From positions 1,232,047-1,296,046 of the forward strand of contig RPFO01000448.1 in NCBI GenBank assembly GCA_009746045.1: a stretch of DNA of 64,000 nucleotides. Reading direction: 5' to 3'. The stretch comes from Mesostigma viride. Taxonomy: Eukaryota; Streptophyta; Mesostigmatophyceae; Mesostigmatales; Mesostigmataceae. The notes below the pieces were generated by a model that was not told the origin of the DNA, searched no databases, and saw nothing but the letters and a program-made list of their open reading frames with translations. Made by a program: the position numbers and the translations under genes. Positions 10,526 through 31,553 of this stretch are shown piece after piece. Each line of letters opens with the position of its first letter. Position 1 is the stretch's first letter.

Positions 10526-13500
10526 ATGTCTCTGGTCAGCTCGCTCAACCTGGTGCAGGCTATCGTGTCACCGGTGGGCTCAACGAGCCTCGCCAGTAAA
10601 CGTACGGTTGTTAAAAATGCCCGTTCGGCGGGTGCACGTGCGAGCAGGAGCCTCCCGGGCGCGCAATTTTCTCATAAGATCGCTGAGAGTCGCGCCTCGT
10701 TTTTCGGTGAAACACTTTCTGTGAAGGATAGCCTGTCACTGCCCCCTCGAACGGCACGGTATGTGAGGATATCCTGATTTTTCAACTGGGCAAAACGTCA
10801 TCCCTCACGTAACGACTTGAAATGCATGCTATGGATGTTGCCGTCAACAAAGACTATATCTTGCAACCATGGGACAATAGAATGCAAGCAGGATCCCTAA
10901 AGGATAAGTGTGAGGGGCCTCCTTGCCATTTCGTGATCCGTACCTGGGAATATGAACCTCTGCAGGCATCCCGTCGACGATGTGTTGTACCATTCCAAGT
11001 AAGGTTTGCCAGAACTAACATTGCAATAGTTTCCTCTCTGTCTTTTACGTGTGGATGTGCGTACGTTTACCCCTCCATTGACTTTTCCAGATTTGGCTTG
11101 GCATGCCATGGCAATGTCACAAGGGTGTCCGCAGCAGTGGCGAAGGCCACCAAGGTTGATCTGGCTACGGCTAACCCCAAGGTAACTTGGCAAATTTTGT
11201 TATCAACGGCAAAATTGAGCAGGGAGGTACATGAAGGCATGGCAGGGTGTGAGGGGCGTAGATAGGAGATATAGACTCCCACACTGAGTCTGAGACGCAT
11301 GGAGGGAGGGAGGACTCTCGCTCCCTGTTGAAGGAAATTTCCTGGGGTTGACCATTCCCAGCTGCCATACTACTGACTTCCATTCCGCAACCATCAGAAG
11401 CAAACATCAGGTTTCGCAAGTCTGTCCAGGGTTGGCCTGGGAGATGGAGCAGGGGGTTGGGGCTGGTGTTCAGGTTGAGGATCGGGAGGGTTGGGCTGAG
11501 GTGGGTGTTGGGGTTAGGTGAGGTTAGTGTTGGGCCTCTGTGAGGTTGTGAGGAGAGTCGGGGTTTTCTTTCTGGCTCTGCATCTGAGGGACACTGGAGA
11601 CTCGAGGCAGGAAGAGCATGGGGTGTGGGGCATGAGGCATAGCTCCCGCAGCATAACCATGCATGACAGCGATGCCATGCGCCTACGGCCCTTGCCTCCC
11701 TACTATACTATGCCAGTACCACACTTTGCGTTGCCGAGGTCTTCCTTGTTAAGAATGCCATTCCGGAGAGGCTGGTCTACTTGGGAGGTCCGCATGTTAA
11801 CCGTTGGTTGCGCTTGAAAGCCTGCCGGGCATCCTGTTGCAATACTTGTTGCCATTTGTACGGGCAGCATGCATCCTATCACCATGTGTGTTTGTATGTG
11901 TATGAAAGCGCGCGCATCTGGCCATGCCGTACCACTTAAACTGGTACAAGGCCACGCCGTACCACTTAAACTGATACAAGGCCATGACGTACCACTTCAA
12001 CTGGTATTATGGGTATGAGGCATCCATGTGGTAGGACACATCCGCGTACTCTCTGGCAACGCCCGTCTAGTCATGCGCGCAACCCGTGCGCGCATCCATA
12101 AGGTCTCACGTGCAAGCTCCTGCGCTTATCCATACGGTTAGCTCATGCCCCCAGTATGGCCCCCTTGTCCCACGACCCCTTTCTCAAGGTAGCTTATGGA
12201 TGCTGCCTGTTGTGCATGGATACCTCTTGCAGCTCCTTCAACCCACCTATGCGTTGTCTGTGCTACAGATGTCCGTCAATAGTGACACAGCCCTATCGAA
12301 GTATATCCATCCAGCTAGTCCCGCCCCCCCCCCCCCCAAGGCACTCTTTCCCCTCCTGACGCTTTACATGGCCCGCGTGCCATGTATTGGTTGCGCGCAG
12401 GACGTGCGCGTCCTGCTGGTCGGGGGCACCGGCTACATCGGTCGCTATGTCGCTTTTGAGCTGATCAAGCGCGGCTACAACACGACCATCGTCTCGCGCT
12501 CGCGCTCGGGCGTCGGCGGCAAGAAGACCGAGGATGACGTGCGCAAGGAGTTTGAGGGCGCCGAGGTCGTGTTTGGCGACGTCTGCGACAAGGAGTCGCT
12601 GCAGCAGAGCGCGTTCAAGGACGGGCGATCGGTGAGCCAAGGGGTTGCAGGACAAGGGGGTGGAGTGTGGGGTGCAGGGTGCAGGGTGTGGCGTGTGGCG
12701 TATGGCGTGTGGGGTGTGGGGTGTGGGGCGGTGGGGCTTGATGTGCAGTGTGTAGGGGTAAAGACTTGGGCGGATGTCGAGAGGTGGAGGGTGTAAGGCG
12801 CATGGCCTAGATTGTGAATTGTACGCGGCTCAAGTGCATGGCTCAGAATTTACCGCATGTAATTTTGCACCGGCTCTTAGGTTTATGCTTGCGATCTCAT
12901 GTGTCATCCTAGATGCCGTTGCCAGCTGTGACTGTCATGGTTGATGAGCCGCTCAACGGCAGAAATACCCGTGCATTTCTCCATATTGTCACGGGAATCT
13001 GCCCCTTGCGGCAAGTTTGGCTTCTTTCGTCTGCAAGGTACGTGTGCTTCAACCATGCAATCCAATCTCTTCCCTGACAAAACTGACCTCCCTCCATCGC
13101 CCCCAACCCATGGTTATTCCCTACGCAGTCACGTGCTTATAATTAATTAATCGTTACTGCCCCCTTTCCCTGCCACACTCCCACCAGTACAATGTGGTGG
13201 TCAACTGCCTGGCCTCGCGCACGGGCGGCAAGCGCGACTCGTGGAAGATCGACTACCAGGCCTCGCTCGATGTGCAGGAGGCGGCGCGCGCGGCCGGATG
13301 CCAGCACATCGTGCTCCTCTCAGCCATCTGCGTGCAGAAGCCGCTTCTCGAGTTCCAGCGCGCCAAGCTCAAGTACGAGGCCGCACTGACGTCGGCGGGC
13401 GACCTCACGTACAGCATCGTGCGGCCGACCGCCTTCTTCAAGTCGCTCGGTGGCCAGGTGGCGCGCGTCAAGAACGGCTCCTCGTACATCATGTTCGGCG

Positions 13501-16500
13501 ACGGCAAGCTGTGCAAGTGCAACGCGATCAGCGAGGCCGACCTGGCCGAGTTCATCGTCAACTGCGTCTCGCAGCCCGACAAGCGCAACGCCATCCTGCC
13601 CATCGGCGGGCCAGGCAGCCCTGTCACGCCCCTTGAGCAAGCGGGTGGGTGGCAGCTGGTGCGCGCACAGCTCATGCTATGCCGTGCAAAGGCAGGCTAT
13701 TCTTCATATTCCTTATCTGCTCTCCATGCGGTGTGGTAGATGTCGGGGTGCATCGCGTGGTCACCATTGGGTGGCCGCGGACTAGTGTCTCCATGTATTG
13801 AAGGGGTTTGCCTTGCCAAGGGGTAGGATTGTGTACTTTGCGTCATGTGTACTATATTTCGTGTGGATTGTGTGCTATGCATCGTGTGTACTACATTTTG
13901 TGTGGATTGTGTGCTATGCATTGTGTCCTATGCATTGTGTCCTATGCATTGTGTCCTATGCATTGTGTCCTATGCATTGTGTCCTATGCATTGTGTCCTA
14001 TGCATTGTGTCCTATGCATTGTGTCCTATGCATTGTGTCCTATGCATTGTGTCCTATTCATTGTGTCCTATGCATTGTGTCCTATGCATCATGTCCTATG
14101 CATTGTGTACTACGCATCGCGCTAACGCCTGTACTATCTTGTGTAACCCTTGGTTGTGACCACCTCTGCTGGCCGCGCGCACGCTCAGGCATCCTGTTCA
14201 AGATGTTCAACCGCGAGCCCAAGTACACAAGCGTGCCCATCCAGGTCATGGACGTTGCCATCGGCGCGATCGATTTTGTGGGAAACCTTCTCAAGAACGA
14301 GGGCATCCAGGTGGGGTTGTTGTCATGCTTGCGCCTGCTCATAAACCCTAAACCCTAAACCCTAAACCCTGGACGAGGGTGTCTAGGTGCGGTTGTTGTC
14401 ATGCTTGCGCCTGCTCATAAACCCTCAACCCTGGACGAGGGCGTCCAGGTGGGGTTGTTGTCATGCTTGCGCCTGCTCATAAACCCTAAACCCTAAACCC
14501 TGGACGAGGGCGTCTAGTTGGGGTTGTTGTCATGCTTGCGCCTGCTCATAAACCCTAAACCCTAAACCCTAAACCCTGGACGAGGGCGTCCAGGTGGGGT
14601 AGTTTTCATGCTTGCACCTGCTCAAGAATGAGGGCATCCAGGTAGGGTTTTTGTTATGCTCGCGCCTGCTCAAGAACGAGGGCGTCCAGCTGGGGTTGAT
14701 AGGTCAGTTGGCTATGATGATGCCTGCCTGCGTAACAGAGGTGCCCATGTTGGGTTTGGGCGAGTGATCTGTCCTATTGCGCCTGTGAGGGCACCCAGGT
14801 GGGCCGTATGGTGACCAATCTGTCTTTGTGCCTGGATGGCCGCGAGCACATCTGGGTGGGGTTAAGTAATTAATTAGCACATCTGGGTGGGGTTGTCTGG
14901 TAGAATATCTATGTTCTAGGATACTAGTGTACTACTACATCTTTTTTGTCTGTTCACAGGGTAGGGGTGCACAGCAGGATTCCAACTGGTTGAGATCATG
15001 AGGAATAGGCAGGCCAAACAATAGGGACGTTGTCCAGGGTCACATTCATGCAGGAATGTTTAGTGGATCAGTAAAGGTGAGGGTCTTGCAAAGCAGTGTG
15101 CCGCCAATGCATGTATATTGACGGTAAACGCAAGTATAGCTTCCGTAAAGTTGGAAGAAAAGTTCTGCTGCCACCGTGGCCAAGAGGGCGAGGGCAAGGT
15201 TCATCCGGTGTGGTATATCAAGGAGACAACCAGCGCAGGCCAGAAATCGGGAGAATCCGGACGATGGTAGCTCGAGCCTGCCATTATCTTTTCCACTTTT
15301 TCGAGTCGTTCAGGATGGTGAATATGAATGGAGATGGAAATGTGTAGCGTCGTTCATTGAAACTACGGCTGGCTTACGTGAAGAGCGACTAGATGACCTA
15401 GACGGTGGGGCCGGAAACAGCTTGCTTGATCAGGGCGTGTGTTTCGACCTACCTGGCCGGGAGTGTCTACTGGTGAGCACCATTGCTGCGTTCGCTCTCC
15501 CACCATTTACGAGGAAATACCCGCCAATGCAAAACCACTGAAAAGGTCTAGCTAGTCAGTCATTACGTTAGCCAGCATGCCCATTTTCGGAAGTTCCAAG
15601 AACTGCACACAGTGCAAAGGCAAAAATCCGGAGGACATCACTTTCAAATGCGCGGCGTGAACCAAACGCCCACGTATGCCAGAAAACATCATGTTACTGT
15701 AGCGACGCGACGGTGCGGACAACGAATCCAGTGCCTTGAGCACGGAACGGCCGCAAAGGAGATCTGGCATCAGGTTTCAGATGCGCAGAGATACTACACG
15801 ATCCAGCCGGTCCACGACCTGTTTGTAGAGCTTGTGCCAAGGGGCAGCACCGAACAGATGTGGCTGACCTTGCAAAAAACACCGGACTTAATGTCGGAGC
15901 ATAGTGTCTCGTCCATAGTCTTTGACCAACAAACGATGCAAGAGTTCAACAAGAGTCATGATGAAATCGACACGATAAGAACACGACGGGAAAAACGAAG
16001 CAGCTGACTAAGAACGACACCATATTTCGCTGTGTGGGAAAGGAGACGGTGAATATCGGGGAAGCGAATAAAAGGAATTTGCTGGTACTTAGGATCCTTG
16101 CGCTTATCATGGATAGCCGTACGCCAGCCCTTCTTGTTATGGGTAATGTTAAGATCAAGGTTATTGCAACTAGTATCCTCCGACGTGAGTTTTGATGTGA
16201 GGGATGCTTGCGGGTAGATGACAGGCAGACCAGTTGTGATATACAAATGGGTTGCAAAATCAGGGTTGTCTAAAGCAATGACATCATCAATGTATCGACC
16301 TTTGTGGATAAAATGCCTGATGAGAACATCATCATTTGAGGCAATGAGATTCTCCATGAATGCAGGCTCATAAGTGTATAGATGTAGGTTTGCAAGGAGC
16401 CCGGCACAGTTAGTGCCCATAGGGATGCCAATAGCTTGTTGGTATACATTGCCCGCAAAACAAATGAAGGCGTTATCAACAAGATAAGACATCCAATAAA

Positions 16501-17641
16501 CAAGGTCAGCCCCCGTGATTATACAATTATAAGCATCCCGCACGATAGCACCTGCCGCAATCCCTGAGAGCCACGTTGCCGTGGGCTTGGTCTGAGAGAC
16601 ACACACGTGTAGGCAGTCTCGCCCTTGAGGCCTACGTGCATGCAAGCGAGTAAGGAGGCTATCTAAATGAGCTTTCAAATCGTGCAAATCTAATATGGTA
16701 TATAGAGTGGTGAAATCATAGGTGGCTATGGGCACAGGTATACGCTTCTCTGCGGCTGTCTTTGAACGGCTAAGGGCGGCAAGGCGCAGGCGTACTTGGG
16801 CTGAGTCTGTGACGATCCATTCATTTTTCATACCCGGCAATCGACAACGCCTCCACCCATAAAGCATTGGCTTAAGGGAGAAGAGCATTCAAAGCATATC
16901 AGATGAGTTCGATAAAGTGGGGGGGAATGCGACGCCGCAATGGTGCATAAAGCAACAGGAGTTTTGTGAGATACAGATATGGGAACGTAGTGGTGGCGGC
17001 GCGTCGCTGCCGCTTAGGGAAGGCCCGAGCAACAATGTTCTGGCTGTGCAGAAAAGCCTGATGAGCAGCAGTGTGGTATACTGTTATCCACGAGGGCGTC
17101 TCACTTCTGTCCCTGTAAGGAATACCGATACAGCAAATCTTGTGTACGGGTCCTCGCCATGTCAGGTGTGCACTGGTAGTCTCCTTGTCACGTGCTACAG
17201 GGGTTAGCAAGATCTGCTGCAGCAGGGTCATGTCAGCCTGAGGGAATGAAATAGGAAGTTGGGGCCAGATCAATATGAGGCTTTTCAATAGTGCTGCCTG
17301 TATGCCTGGCTGGGGGATGAGTGGGCAGAATGGTCTACTAAGGCTGGCCAGAATGGTCTTGGCAACCGGTTAGTTGCTGCACACCGCTTGGCGAGGATGA
17401 AACCAACTGGTACTTGGCATGAAGTAACAATGCACTCATGGTATGCATGTGCTCCCTACTTGGTAATGGTTTGGCGTTGTCGCAGGATGCTGCCGAGTTT
17501 GCTCGCATTGGCCGCTACTACGCCACGGAGGACATGGTGGGCCCATCCTATGGCAAGGACACGTTGGAAGACTTCTTCAAGCAAGTGTCAGAGAAGGGGA
17601 TGGCTGGGCAGGAGCTGGGAGATGCGGCCGTCTTCAAATAA
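10526..17641 (+). CDS. DVR: Divinyl chlorophyllide a 8-vinyl-reductase
   Basis: This enzyme reduces the 8-vinyl group of divinyl (proto)chlorophyllide with NADPH in the plastid to make monovinyl chlorophyll precursors. Six exons join in phase: 10526-10758, 11091-11181, 12401-12631, 13188-13644, 14189-14310 and 17486-17641. They give 429 residues, close to the plant enzyme. Residues 1 to about 100 are Ser/Ala/Arg-rich, like a chloroplast transit peptide. An NADPH-binding Rossmann motif GGTGYIG is at about 116-122. Family hallmarks follow: [69 protein letters not shown], and GRYYATE ... [12 protein letters not shown] ... GMAGQELG at the C-terminus. Intron 5 (3175 bp) carries telomere-like repeats and an antisense reverse transcriptase relic. 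A TGTAA element, the usual algal polyadenylation signal, lies at 18088. The next gene upstream is divergent. Exon joins were inferred by hand. Confidence 0.96.
13916..14110 (+). repeat. 14-bp minisatellite in DVR intron 4
   Basis: A unit reading CCTATGCATTGTGT is repeated about 13 times with few changes, filling the middle of DVR intron 4 (13645-14188). The flanks at 13840-13915 and 14095-14115 hold diverged versions. Confidence 0.93.
14302..14700 (+). repeat. Tandem copies of a splice-donor region with CCCTAAA repeats
   Basis: The last bases of DVR exon 5, its donor and the following intron sequence (GAGGGCATCCAG|GTGGGGTTG ... CTTGCGCCTGCTC) recur about six times in the first 400 bp of intron 5. 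Most units are separated by one to four copies of the plant telomere repeat CCCTAAA. Two late units (about 14620-14690) again read CTCAAGAA(C/T)GAGGGC(A/G)TCCAG. These are interstitial telomeric repeats and not a chromosome end, because the gene continues across them. Confidence 0.9.
15209..15264 (+). repeat. Dispersed GAGACAACCAGCGCAGGCC repeat
   Basis: This motif, in a ~50-bp block ending in CGGGAGAATCCGGAC, lies in DVR intron 5. Related copies are at about 18003-18055 (+), 58545-58605 (-) and 58645-58680 (+). It is probably the end of an unnamed mobile element. Confidence 0.75.
15956..17288 (-). pseudogene. Reverse transcriptase of uncertain class, antisense in DVR intron 5
   Basis: The main frame (15956-16888) has the polymerase motifs in order. 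Motif A is YDFTTLYT with its Asp, motif B is [21 protein letters not shown], and motif C is RYIDDVIAL with the YxDD aspartates. Next comes LDLNITH, then [17 protein letters not shown] and a [14 protein letters not shown] segment. An upstream frame at 16899-17288, separated by a stop/frameshift, looks like its N-terminal part. The PMGT motif B and the long C-terminal block separate it from the L1-like LINEs elsewhere in the window. It recalls a widespread retroelement type of unclear placement, possibly Penelope-like, but I see no GIY-YIG nuclease. Multiple stops flank the core, so I call it a relic. Confidence 0.7.
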
Positions 17642-18169
17642 ATGTCAAGCCCCAAGCTTGTGTGACTCGCTATGGGCAAGCGGAGCGATGAGAGAAGATT
17701 ATTGCAGGATAGCACATTTGGTGGGCAAATATTTGACAGTGGTTGAAAGGCATTGCACACGTGAGATAAACGTCTGAATCTGTCTCAAGTATCTGAGGTT
17801 ACGAATAACTGGCACTTCTATAAAGAAGTCGCCAGATGCCTTTGAGTTTCGCTGCACATGGTAGTTTAGGTCTCCTGGACCAAGTGTAGTCATGTCCCAC
17901 ATGTGGGAGATTCCAAGGTTTCTAGTTTATGCGCGTATAGCTCTTCAATAAAGTTGGCCAATTGAAATGATTGATGCACGTGTTTCGCATCTTTTGTCTT
18001 TAGTGAGACAACCAGCATATCAATGAGACAACCAGCGCAGGCCAGGAATAGTTGTCGCACAAATGCCGAGTTGGCTGAGTCCTATGTTGTAATGTAGTTG
18101 CTTCTAAGAACACCAACAATGAGCTATACAAGTGGTTGTCTCTCTTCATACATGCACACATGCATGCAT

Positions 18170-18740
<571 letters not shown>

Positions 18741-18785
18741 AGCGTGTGATGCGCATGGGCATGCCACGTACGGAGTACTATCCCC

Positions 18786-19060
18786 TTCACTTTGGAGGGA
18801 TTGGACGGCGCCCTTGCTCGCCTGCGGTTCGACGCGGCGGTCTGTGCCGACCACCTTTCTGCTGAGCTGCTGAAGACCCCTGACCCGGCAGTGCGGGGGC
18901 TTCTGCTGGCGTTCTGCAACTGTGTCCCATGCTCTCTGATGAGCCTCGGCCTGCTGAGTGGCAGACAGCCATCCACCTCATGCTGTACAAGAAGGCAGAA
19001 GGGCGTTCAGTTTCCCTTCTGGCGCACAACCCGCATGTAGGTAGGTCGGCATCATATCCC
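18786..19060 (+). pseudogene. LINE ORF2 reverse transcriptase, N-terminal fragment
   Basis: Plus-strand frames contain LARLRFDAAVCADHLSAELLK, the helical region before RT motif 1. After a frame change they contain PAEWQTAIHLMLYKKAEG, the motif 1-2 region whose usual form is LPxxW...I..LYKK. One frameshift near 18930 breaks the reading. Opposite in orientation to the LINE end immediately upstream. Confidence 0.6.
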
Positions 19061-19344
19061 TGTTACATGGCGAGCTCGCGGCGACCAGCATTTGGAGAAT
19101 CCAGCGCTTCACACGCCCCTTGGAGGCACTCGTGTTGTACTGTCTACAACTGCTCTGATGTTTCAACTCATGGATACTTGGCTCTGAAGCCTAGGCATGC
19201 GGTGTCCCGTACTGTGCGCAGTAGGACTAGCTTATGTAGGGGTCAAGTCCATTTCTCATCTATTTGCCACCGGGCCCCAGAAGGTCGGACCAGCCTATGG
19301 ATCCACTATTAATAACCCTGTCGGACCACCGGCGCGGGAAGAAA

Positions 19345-19389
19345 CTCAACTCAACTCAACTCACCTCAACTCAACTGAACTCAACTCAT
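19345..19389. repeat. (AACTC)n pentanucleotide tail
   Basis: About nine AACTC units with minor changes, similar in style to the (CAATT)n tails of LINE copies here, so it may mark the 3' end of a retroelement. Confidence 0.8.
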
Positions 19390-19556
19390 CCTGAACTTGC
19401 GCTACTGTAGGCACACAAAATGCCGGCCATGACCGCCGGCTCCAAGCGGCTCGTATAATGAACCCCATGCTTCAATTTTACAGATCTGTAAATGACTTCT
19501 TGCATAAAAATCTATGTACCTGCCTGCCTATACTTTACAGACACGCCTACGTGGGA

Positions 19557-20676
<1,120 letters not shown>

Positions 20677-20792
20677 TTCTTTACAGACAGTGGGACACAA
20701 CAACAACAACAACAACTGTACAGACAGTACAGTAGCATTGCGCACCATTTGCTAGCATTCTCGCTTGATACGAATTATCAATTAGGAGATAT

Positions 20793-21074
20793 GTGACCAT
20801 ACGCAACGAGACAGTCTTTAAGGTCCGCGAGGAGTATACCCGCGGCGGCGTAGTCCGGCGCTTTATATACCTATGGAATGCGGCTATGCGCCGCTACTGG
20901 CTGTTAGCTCAGGAACAACACAGGGTGTGGGACCCAGGGCCCAATAACGACAAGCCCAGCCCGCTCCAGCTTTTTCATGATCTACTGGGCCGTAATCAGG
21001 TATTCACCAGTATGCCTCATGGCGACATTACTCAGGTCCAATGGCTTCCCTGGTCTAATAACGCGCCCTATTAG
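20793..21074 (+). CDS. Hypothetical short reading frame
   Basis: Ninety-three codons between the (CAA)n tract and PIG-T. The composition (aromatic-rich, with a RRFIYLWNAAMRRYWLLAQ stretch) looks more protein-like than its neighbours, but the listed start is not an obvious initiator and I recognise no family. It may be an orphan exon or transposon remnant. Confidence 0.2.
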   Translation: MTIRNETVFKVREEYTRGGVVRRFIYLWNAAMRRYWLLAQEQHRVWDPGPNNDKPSPLQLFHDLLGRNQVFTSMPHGDITQVQWLPWSNNAPY

Positions 21075-21761
21075 CCTTTCACCTGTCACCGCCACACGTG
21101 TGTGTGCCCACCTTCATTAGGATTCGCTGATACTCATTTCCCCTCTCACCTCCTTGGTCCGTAATTGGCTAATAAAATATACCCATTTCCCCGATAATTA
21201 GGAGATATGTGACTGCGCGTAGCATGCACTCTCGAATCGCTTTTAGCAGCATGGCTGGCATGATTGTGTTGCCCGAGTAATAATTTAATACCCGAGTAAG
21301 TTGTCACTGCGTACTTTCTACGTCATGCACAATGATCCAGCTCTCGCTGCCCTGTTTAGAGTTGCAGCGTGCATCGCTGATGGTGAACCAGGTGACGTAA
21401 TGAAACCGCATGTAATGAAACTGCACGTCTGAAGTCTTGAGTACCATCCTCCTAAATTGAGTAACATGCAATCGCGCATAAAGACTAATAATTTAAAAGA
21501 CACCAGAAATCTCTCGTGTTTGAGTGATAAGCCGACACGTGATAGGTCCCGTCGGTCAGACTGGGTGGTGCTTTTGAGTTAATGGCAAATATCGGGCGCG
21601 ACTACTTACATGTAATCGTCAAAGGCCCACGATTTTTGCCTAGGCGTCACTTGGGCAGGGGCATGGTGTCTCTGCTTGGTAGAACTAAATCAATCTGGTC
21701 TTAGCCTTGCATTCATTTCTGAATTACAGGCTGGCCGCACTTTTTCTTGGTAATCGCAACA

Positions 21762-28745
<6,984 letters not shown>

Positions 28746-29589
28746 GGGCAGAGTGTTTCCTCCTGAGGAGAGCCGGCGTCATTCATGGAGCGTTACGAGA
28801 GCTCGCTGGTCGATCTCTAATGCAGTTTTGGAATGACTGCATTTGACCTGCTGCGTGTTACAGCTGTGGTACTGTACTGCGGCCATGGTGTTGGAAGCCC
28901 ACCAGGCCACCAACATAGTTTCCCCAATCCACAGGGTTAGTGTCGTTGCCACACAGCTAAGCTCGGTGCGCGTGGGCCAGGTCCCCTGCCAGTTGTAATG
29001 TCGTCATCACGTCGCAAGTGATGAGCAGCATGCGTACTAAGATCTATACTACTCTCCCGGGCGCATGCGGTCGGCGCATCCGACCGGGAAATTGTAACGT
29101 AAGATGCCTGTGATGGTGCCATCTAGCCGGGAGGCCGATGCAGACGTGAGCGTCCACGCTTCCTCTCCTTAGGCAGGGACGGGGAGGTGCGAACAGGGTC
29201 CCAAATCTCGGATCCCGGATCTTTTTACTCTGTTTGTAGCAGTCATTTCAGGAAACAATTCATGGCTGGGAGCGATTTTATGAAATGACCCCTGCACAGT
29301 CAACCATAACCAAGTAGACACTGTCCCGGGGCCTTAGCGCGGGGCTGCAACTTGCTCAGTGGACCGTCACCTCCTCACATGGGGCGTTCCAGAGATGCCA
29401 AGCGACGGCAGGGGCCTCTCACAGCCCCTGAGGTCAACTCCTAGCTGGTGTGCATAACTCTAATTGCATATGTAACTGTATTGCCGGCATAGATGGGCCC
29501 GTTTTCGATCAGTGATGGATGTGCATGCACCCACATGCATTCCACCATGCATGCAGCCAGATGCCAGGCTGATTGCAGATCTCTGTAAT
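28746..29589. other. PIG-T 3' flank, no gene seen
   Basis: Probably the 3' untranslated region of PIG-T up to about 29010 (TGTAA at 28994). Unassigned sequence with short LINE-like words follows. No reading frame is credible. Confidence 0.35.
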
Positions 29590-30661
29590 TTATTTATTAC
29601 GTGCAGTCCCGTAATTGGGGAGCTCACGGAGCACGTTGATAATACCAAGGATTATTGTGCTTCCTATACCTCGATTGTTACACAACTCCATAGTTATTAT
29701 ACTGCCAGGAATAGTTGTCGCACACCGGCCTGCATATGAAAAATTACATGCCTCCATTAGGGGGTCATGTAGCACATATTCCATGTTGGATGCGGTGGAG
29801 GTGGGAGAAGCCGCGAAAATGATCTAACCTACCTCTAAGCTATCTAGTCTAGAAAATCCTAACTACGCTACTCAGCAAAACGCCCCTTCCTCTTGGGGGG
29901 GGTTGGCTTGCCCACAGGGGCTGGCGTGTGAGCCTGGACAATCTTCTGCCACCTCTTCTTGTTCTGCATGGCAGTCCAAAGAAGGGAGAGGGAGTGGATG
30001 CGGTGTTCAAACTGAGCTGGGACCACTAGGTCGGCCAACAACATCTGGGTGTAGTTCATGGCAGGTTTACCTAGCTTCCTGGGAATGTCCTTGCATGGGG
30101 CCAGGCCGGCCAGGTCAAGATGTGCCGCCCTGGTTGGCCGAGCCGCTAGGGGCCGGCCAGACCAAGGGCGGTGTCGACCGGCTGGCTGGTGCGAGCAAGA
30201 TGTCCTACAAATGCTATCCTACACTGCCTAATCTCGTCCGAAATACGAGGCATACCCTGATACAGAGACAATCATGACCTATGCTTGGAAAACCCTACAT
30301 TCAGGACCTGTCGGAGCATCCCATGTAAACCGTGCCGTCTAGCTTAGCCGCCAATGTGTCCGTGAGTGTCCACGCCTCAGCGCCATGTACGTGAGCACCG
30401 TGAGGACGAGGACCTTGAAGAGCATGCACTTGCGGTGCTCGCCCAGGACCTTCGAGCACCAGTAGACCTGTGTTGAGCGCGAACGGAGCCTGGCCCAGGC
30501 CAGGCCGATGCGGATGTCCACATCGTCGGCGGTGTCAAGGAGCATGCTCCCCAACAGTTTGAAGCGGTCACGGAACGGAACCTCCGCCCCGTCGAGCAGG
30601 CGTGGCAGCGGTGCCCAGGCGACTGGAGCCCCCAATCACCATCGGCCTGCATATGTGGCAT
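29590..30661 (-). pseudogene. LINE ORF2 fragments and 3' ends
   Basis: On the minus strand, 30661-30339 encodes the region after the YxDD box: FKLLGSMLLDTADDVDIRIG, then LRSRSTQVYWCSKVLGEHRK. 30059-29868 encodes an ORF2 C-terminus with WTAMQNKKRWQKIVQAH, ending in a Lys/Pro-rich tail. The middle of ORF2 is missing. Downstream are two successive 3' hairpin-like ends near 29605-29640 and 29735-29775, suggesting nested insertions. Confidence 0.68.
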
Positions 30662-30699
30662 TCTTCATGTTCAAGCAGTGCATGGGAGTTCTTTACCCT

Positions 30700-31170
30700 A
30701 GCGGGGTATGCCCCTAAAAACCCTCAGGTTCCGGGAGAGGCGTTTATATTCTAGCTCCCAAATTGAGGGCTCTAAATGTGTTCCAAGCCTATCTGTCAGT
30801 GGGCCGGCTCTGGACAGTACGGGGCAGCCTTACTGTGCATCCGCTATAAGCCAGCCATGCTTTGCTCATATGCATGCAGAGAGCCACTCTCTGCTGATCG
30901 AGACGCCATCATGCCCTAGACATTGCTAGCCATGATATCTTTCACCCCTGATGTCCGCAACTTTGCAGAGCTGCTGGAATACATGGTGGTGCAGGCCGGT
31001 GCGCGGGCCTCAGTTGTGCACCCCGAGTAGGTGGCAGTACTTACACCCACCACCTGCCTAGAATGTATAAAAAACAATGTGCCCCTTCTCAGGGATACAT
31101 GATGTTACACATATCCTCCCCACGGAGGTATGTTCTTTATCAATTAATTAACTAATTAATGGTAGTCCTA
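30700..31170 (+). mobile_element. LINE 3' region with TTAA-rich tail
   Basis: The stretch carries the LINE 3' words CAGAGAGCCACTCTCTGCTG and GACGCCATCATGCCCTAG, then CCTAGAATGTATAAAA, GCCCCTTCTCAGGGATAC, a hairpin-like CCTCCCCACGGAGG and an AATTAATTAACTAATTAA tail. This matches the 3' ends after ORF1 at 34.8 and 57.5 kb but has diverged. Confidence 0.65.
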
Positions 31171-31553
31171 GTTGCCCCAGCTTTGAGTAAAATGAGACTG
31201 ATTGCTGCCTGCCTTGCATTGATACCCCGGGTTCGGGATTGCCGATTGACGCATCCCCATGACGATCAAGGCATGAGTTATTTGAAGTCTAGACCTTGGA
31301 ATGAGCCGTCAGCATATGTCGATATAAAAAAGATGCAGAGTCACCAGGGAGTCACGTCATGTTTCACATGTGTTTTCTTCAAGCACCATATTCTGATTTG
31401 GCATGCACGCCGCAAAGGTGAAAACCCGGGCTCAATGCCTCGCCACCGGCATCGCGCCCGCTCAGCCGATAAAACAGGAGGGTCTTCACGCCCCTCGGAA
31501 CCGCGCTGCCGGCTCCAACCTTTCCAGGTCGATGATCGGACGACTGGACCAAC

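Noticed and set aside
10897-11193. Minus-strand protein inside DVR intron 1/exon 2
   Set aside because: It overlaps DVR exon 2 antisense and has no family features.
12615-12803. Pro/His-rich frame after DVR exon 3
   Set aside because: Falls in G/T-rich low-complexity intron sequence (GTGTGGGGTG repeats).
14340-14590. Chromosome end marked by CCCTAAA repeats
   Set aside because: Only one to four units at a time, inside an intron of DVR whose last exon lies 3 kb further on.
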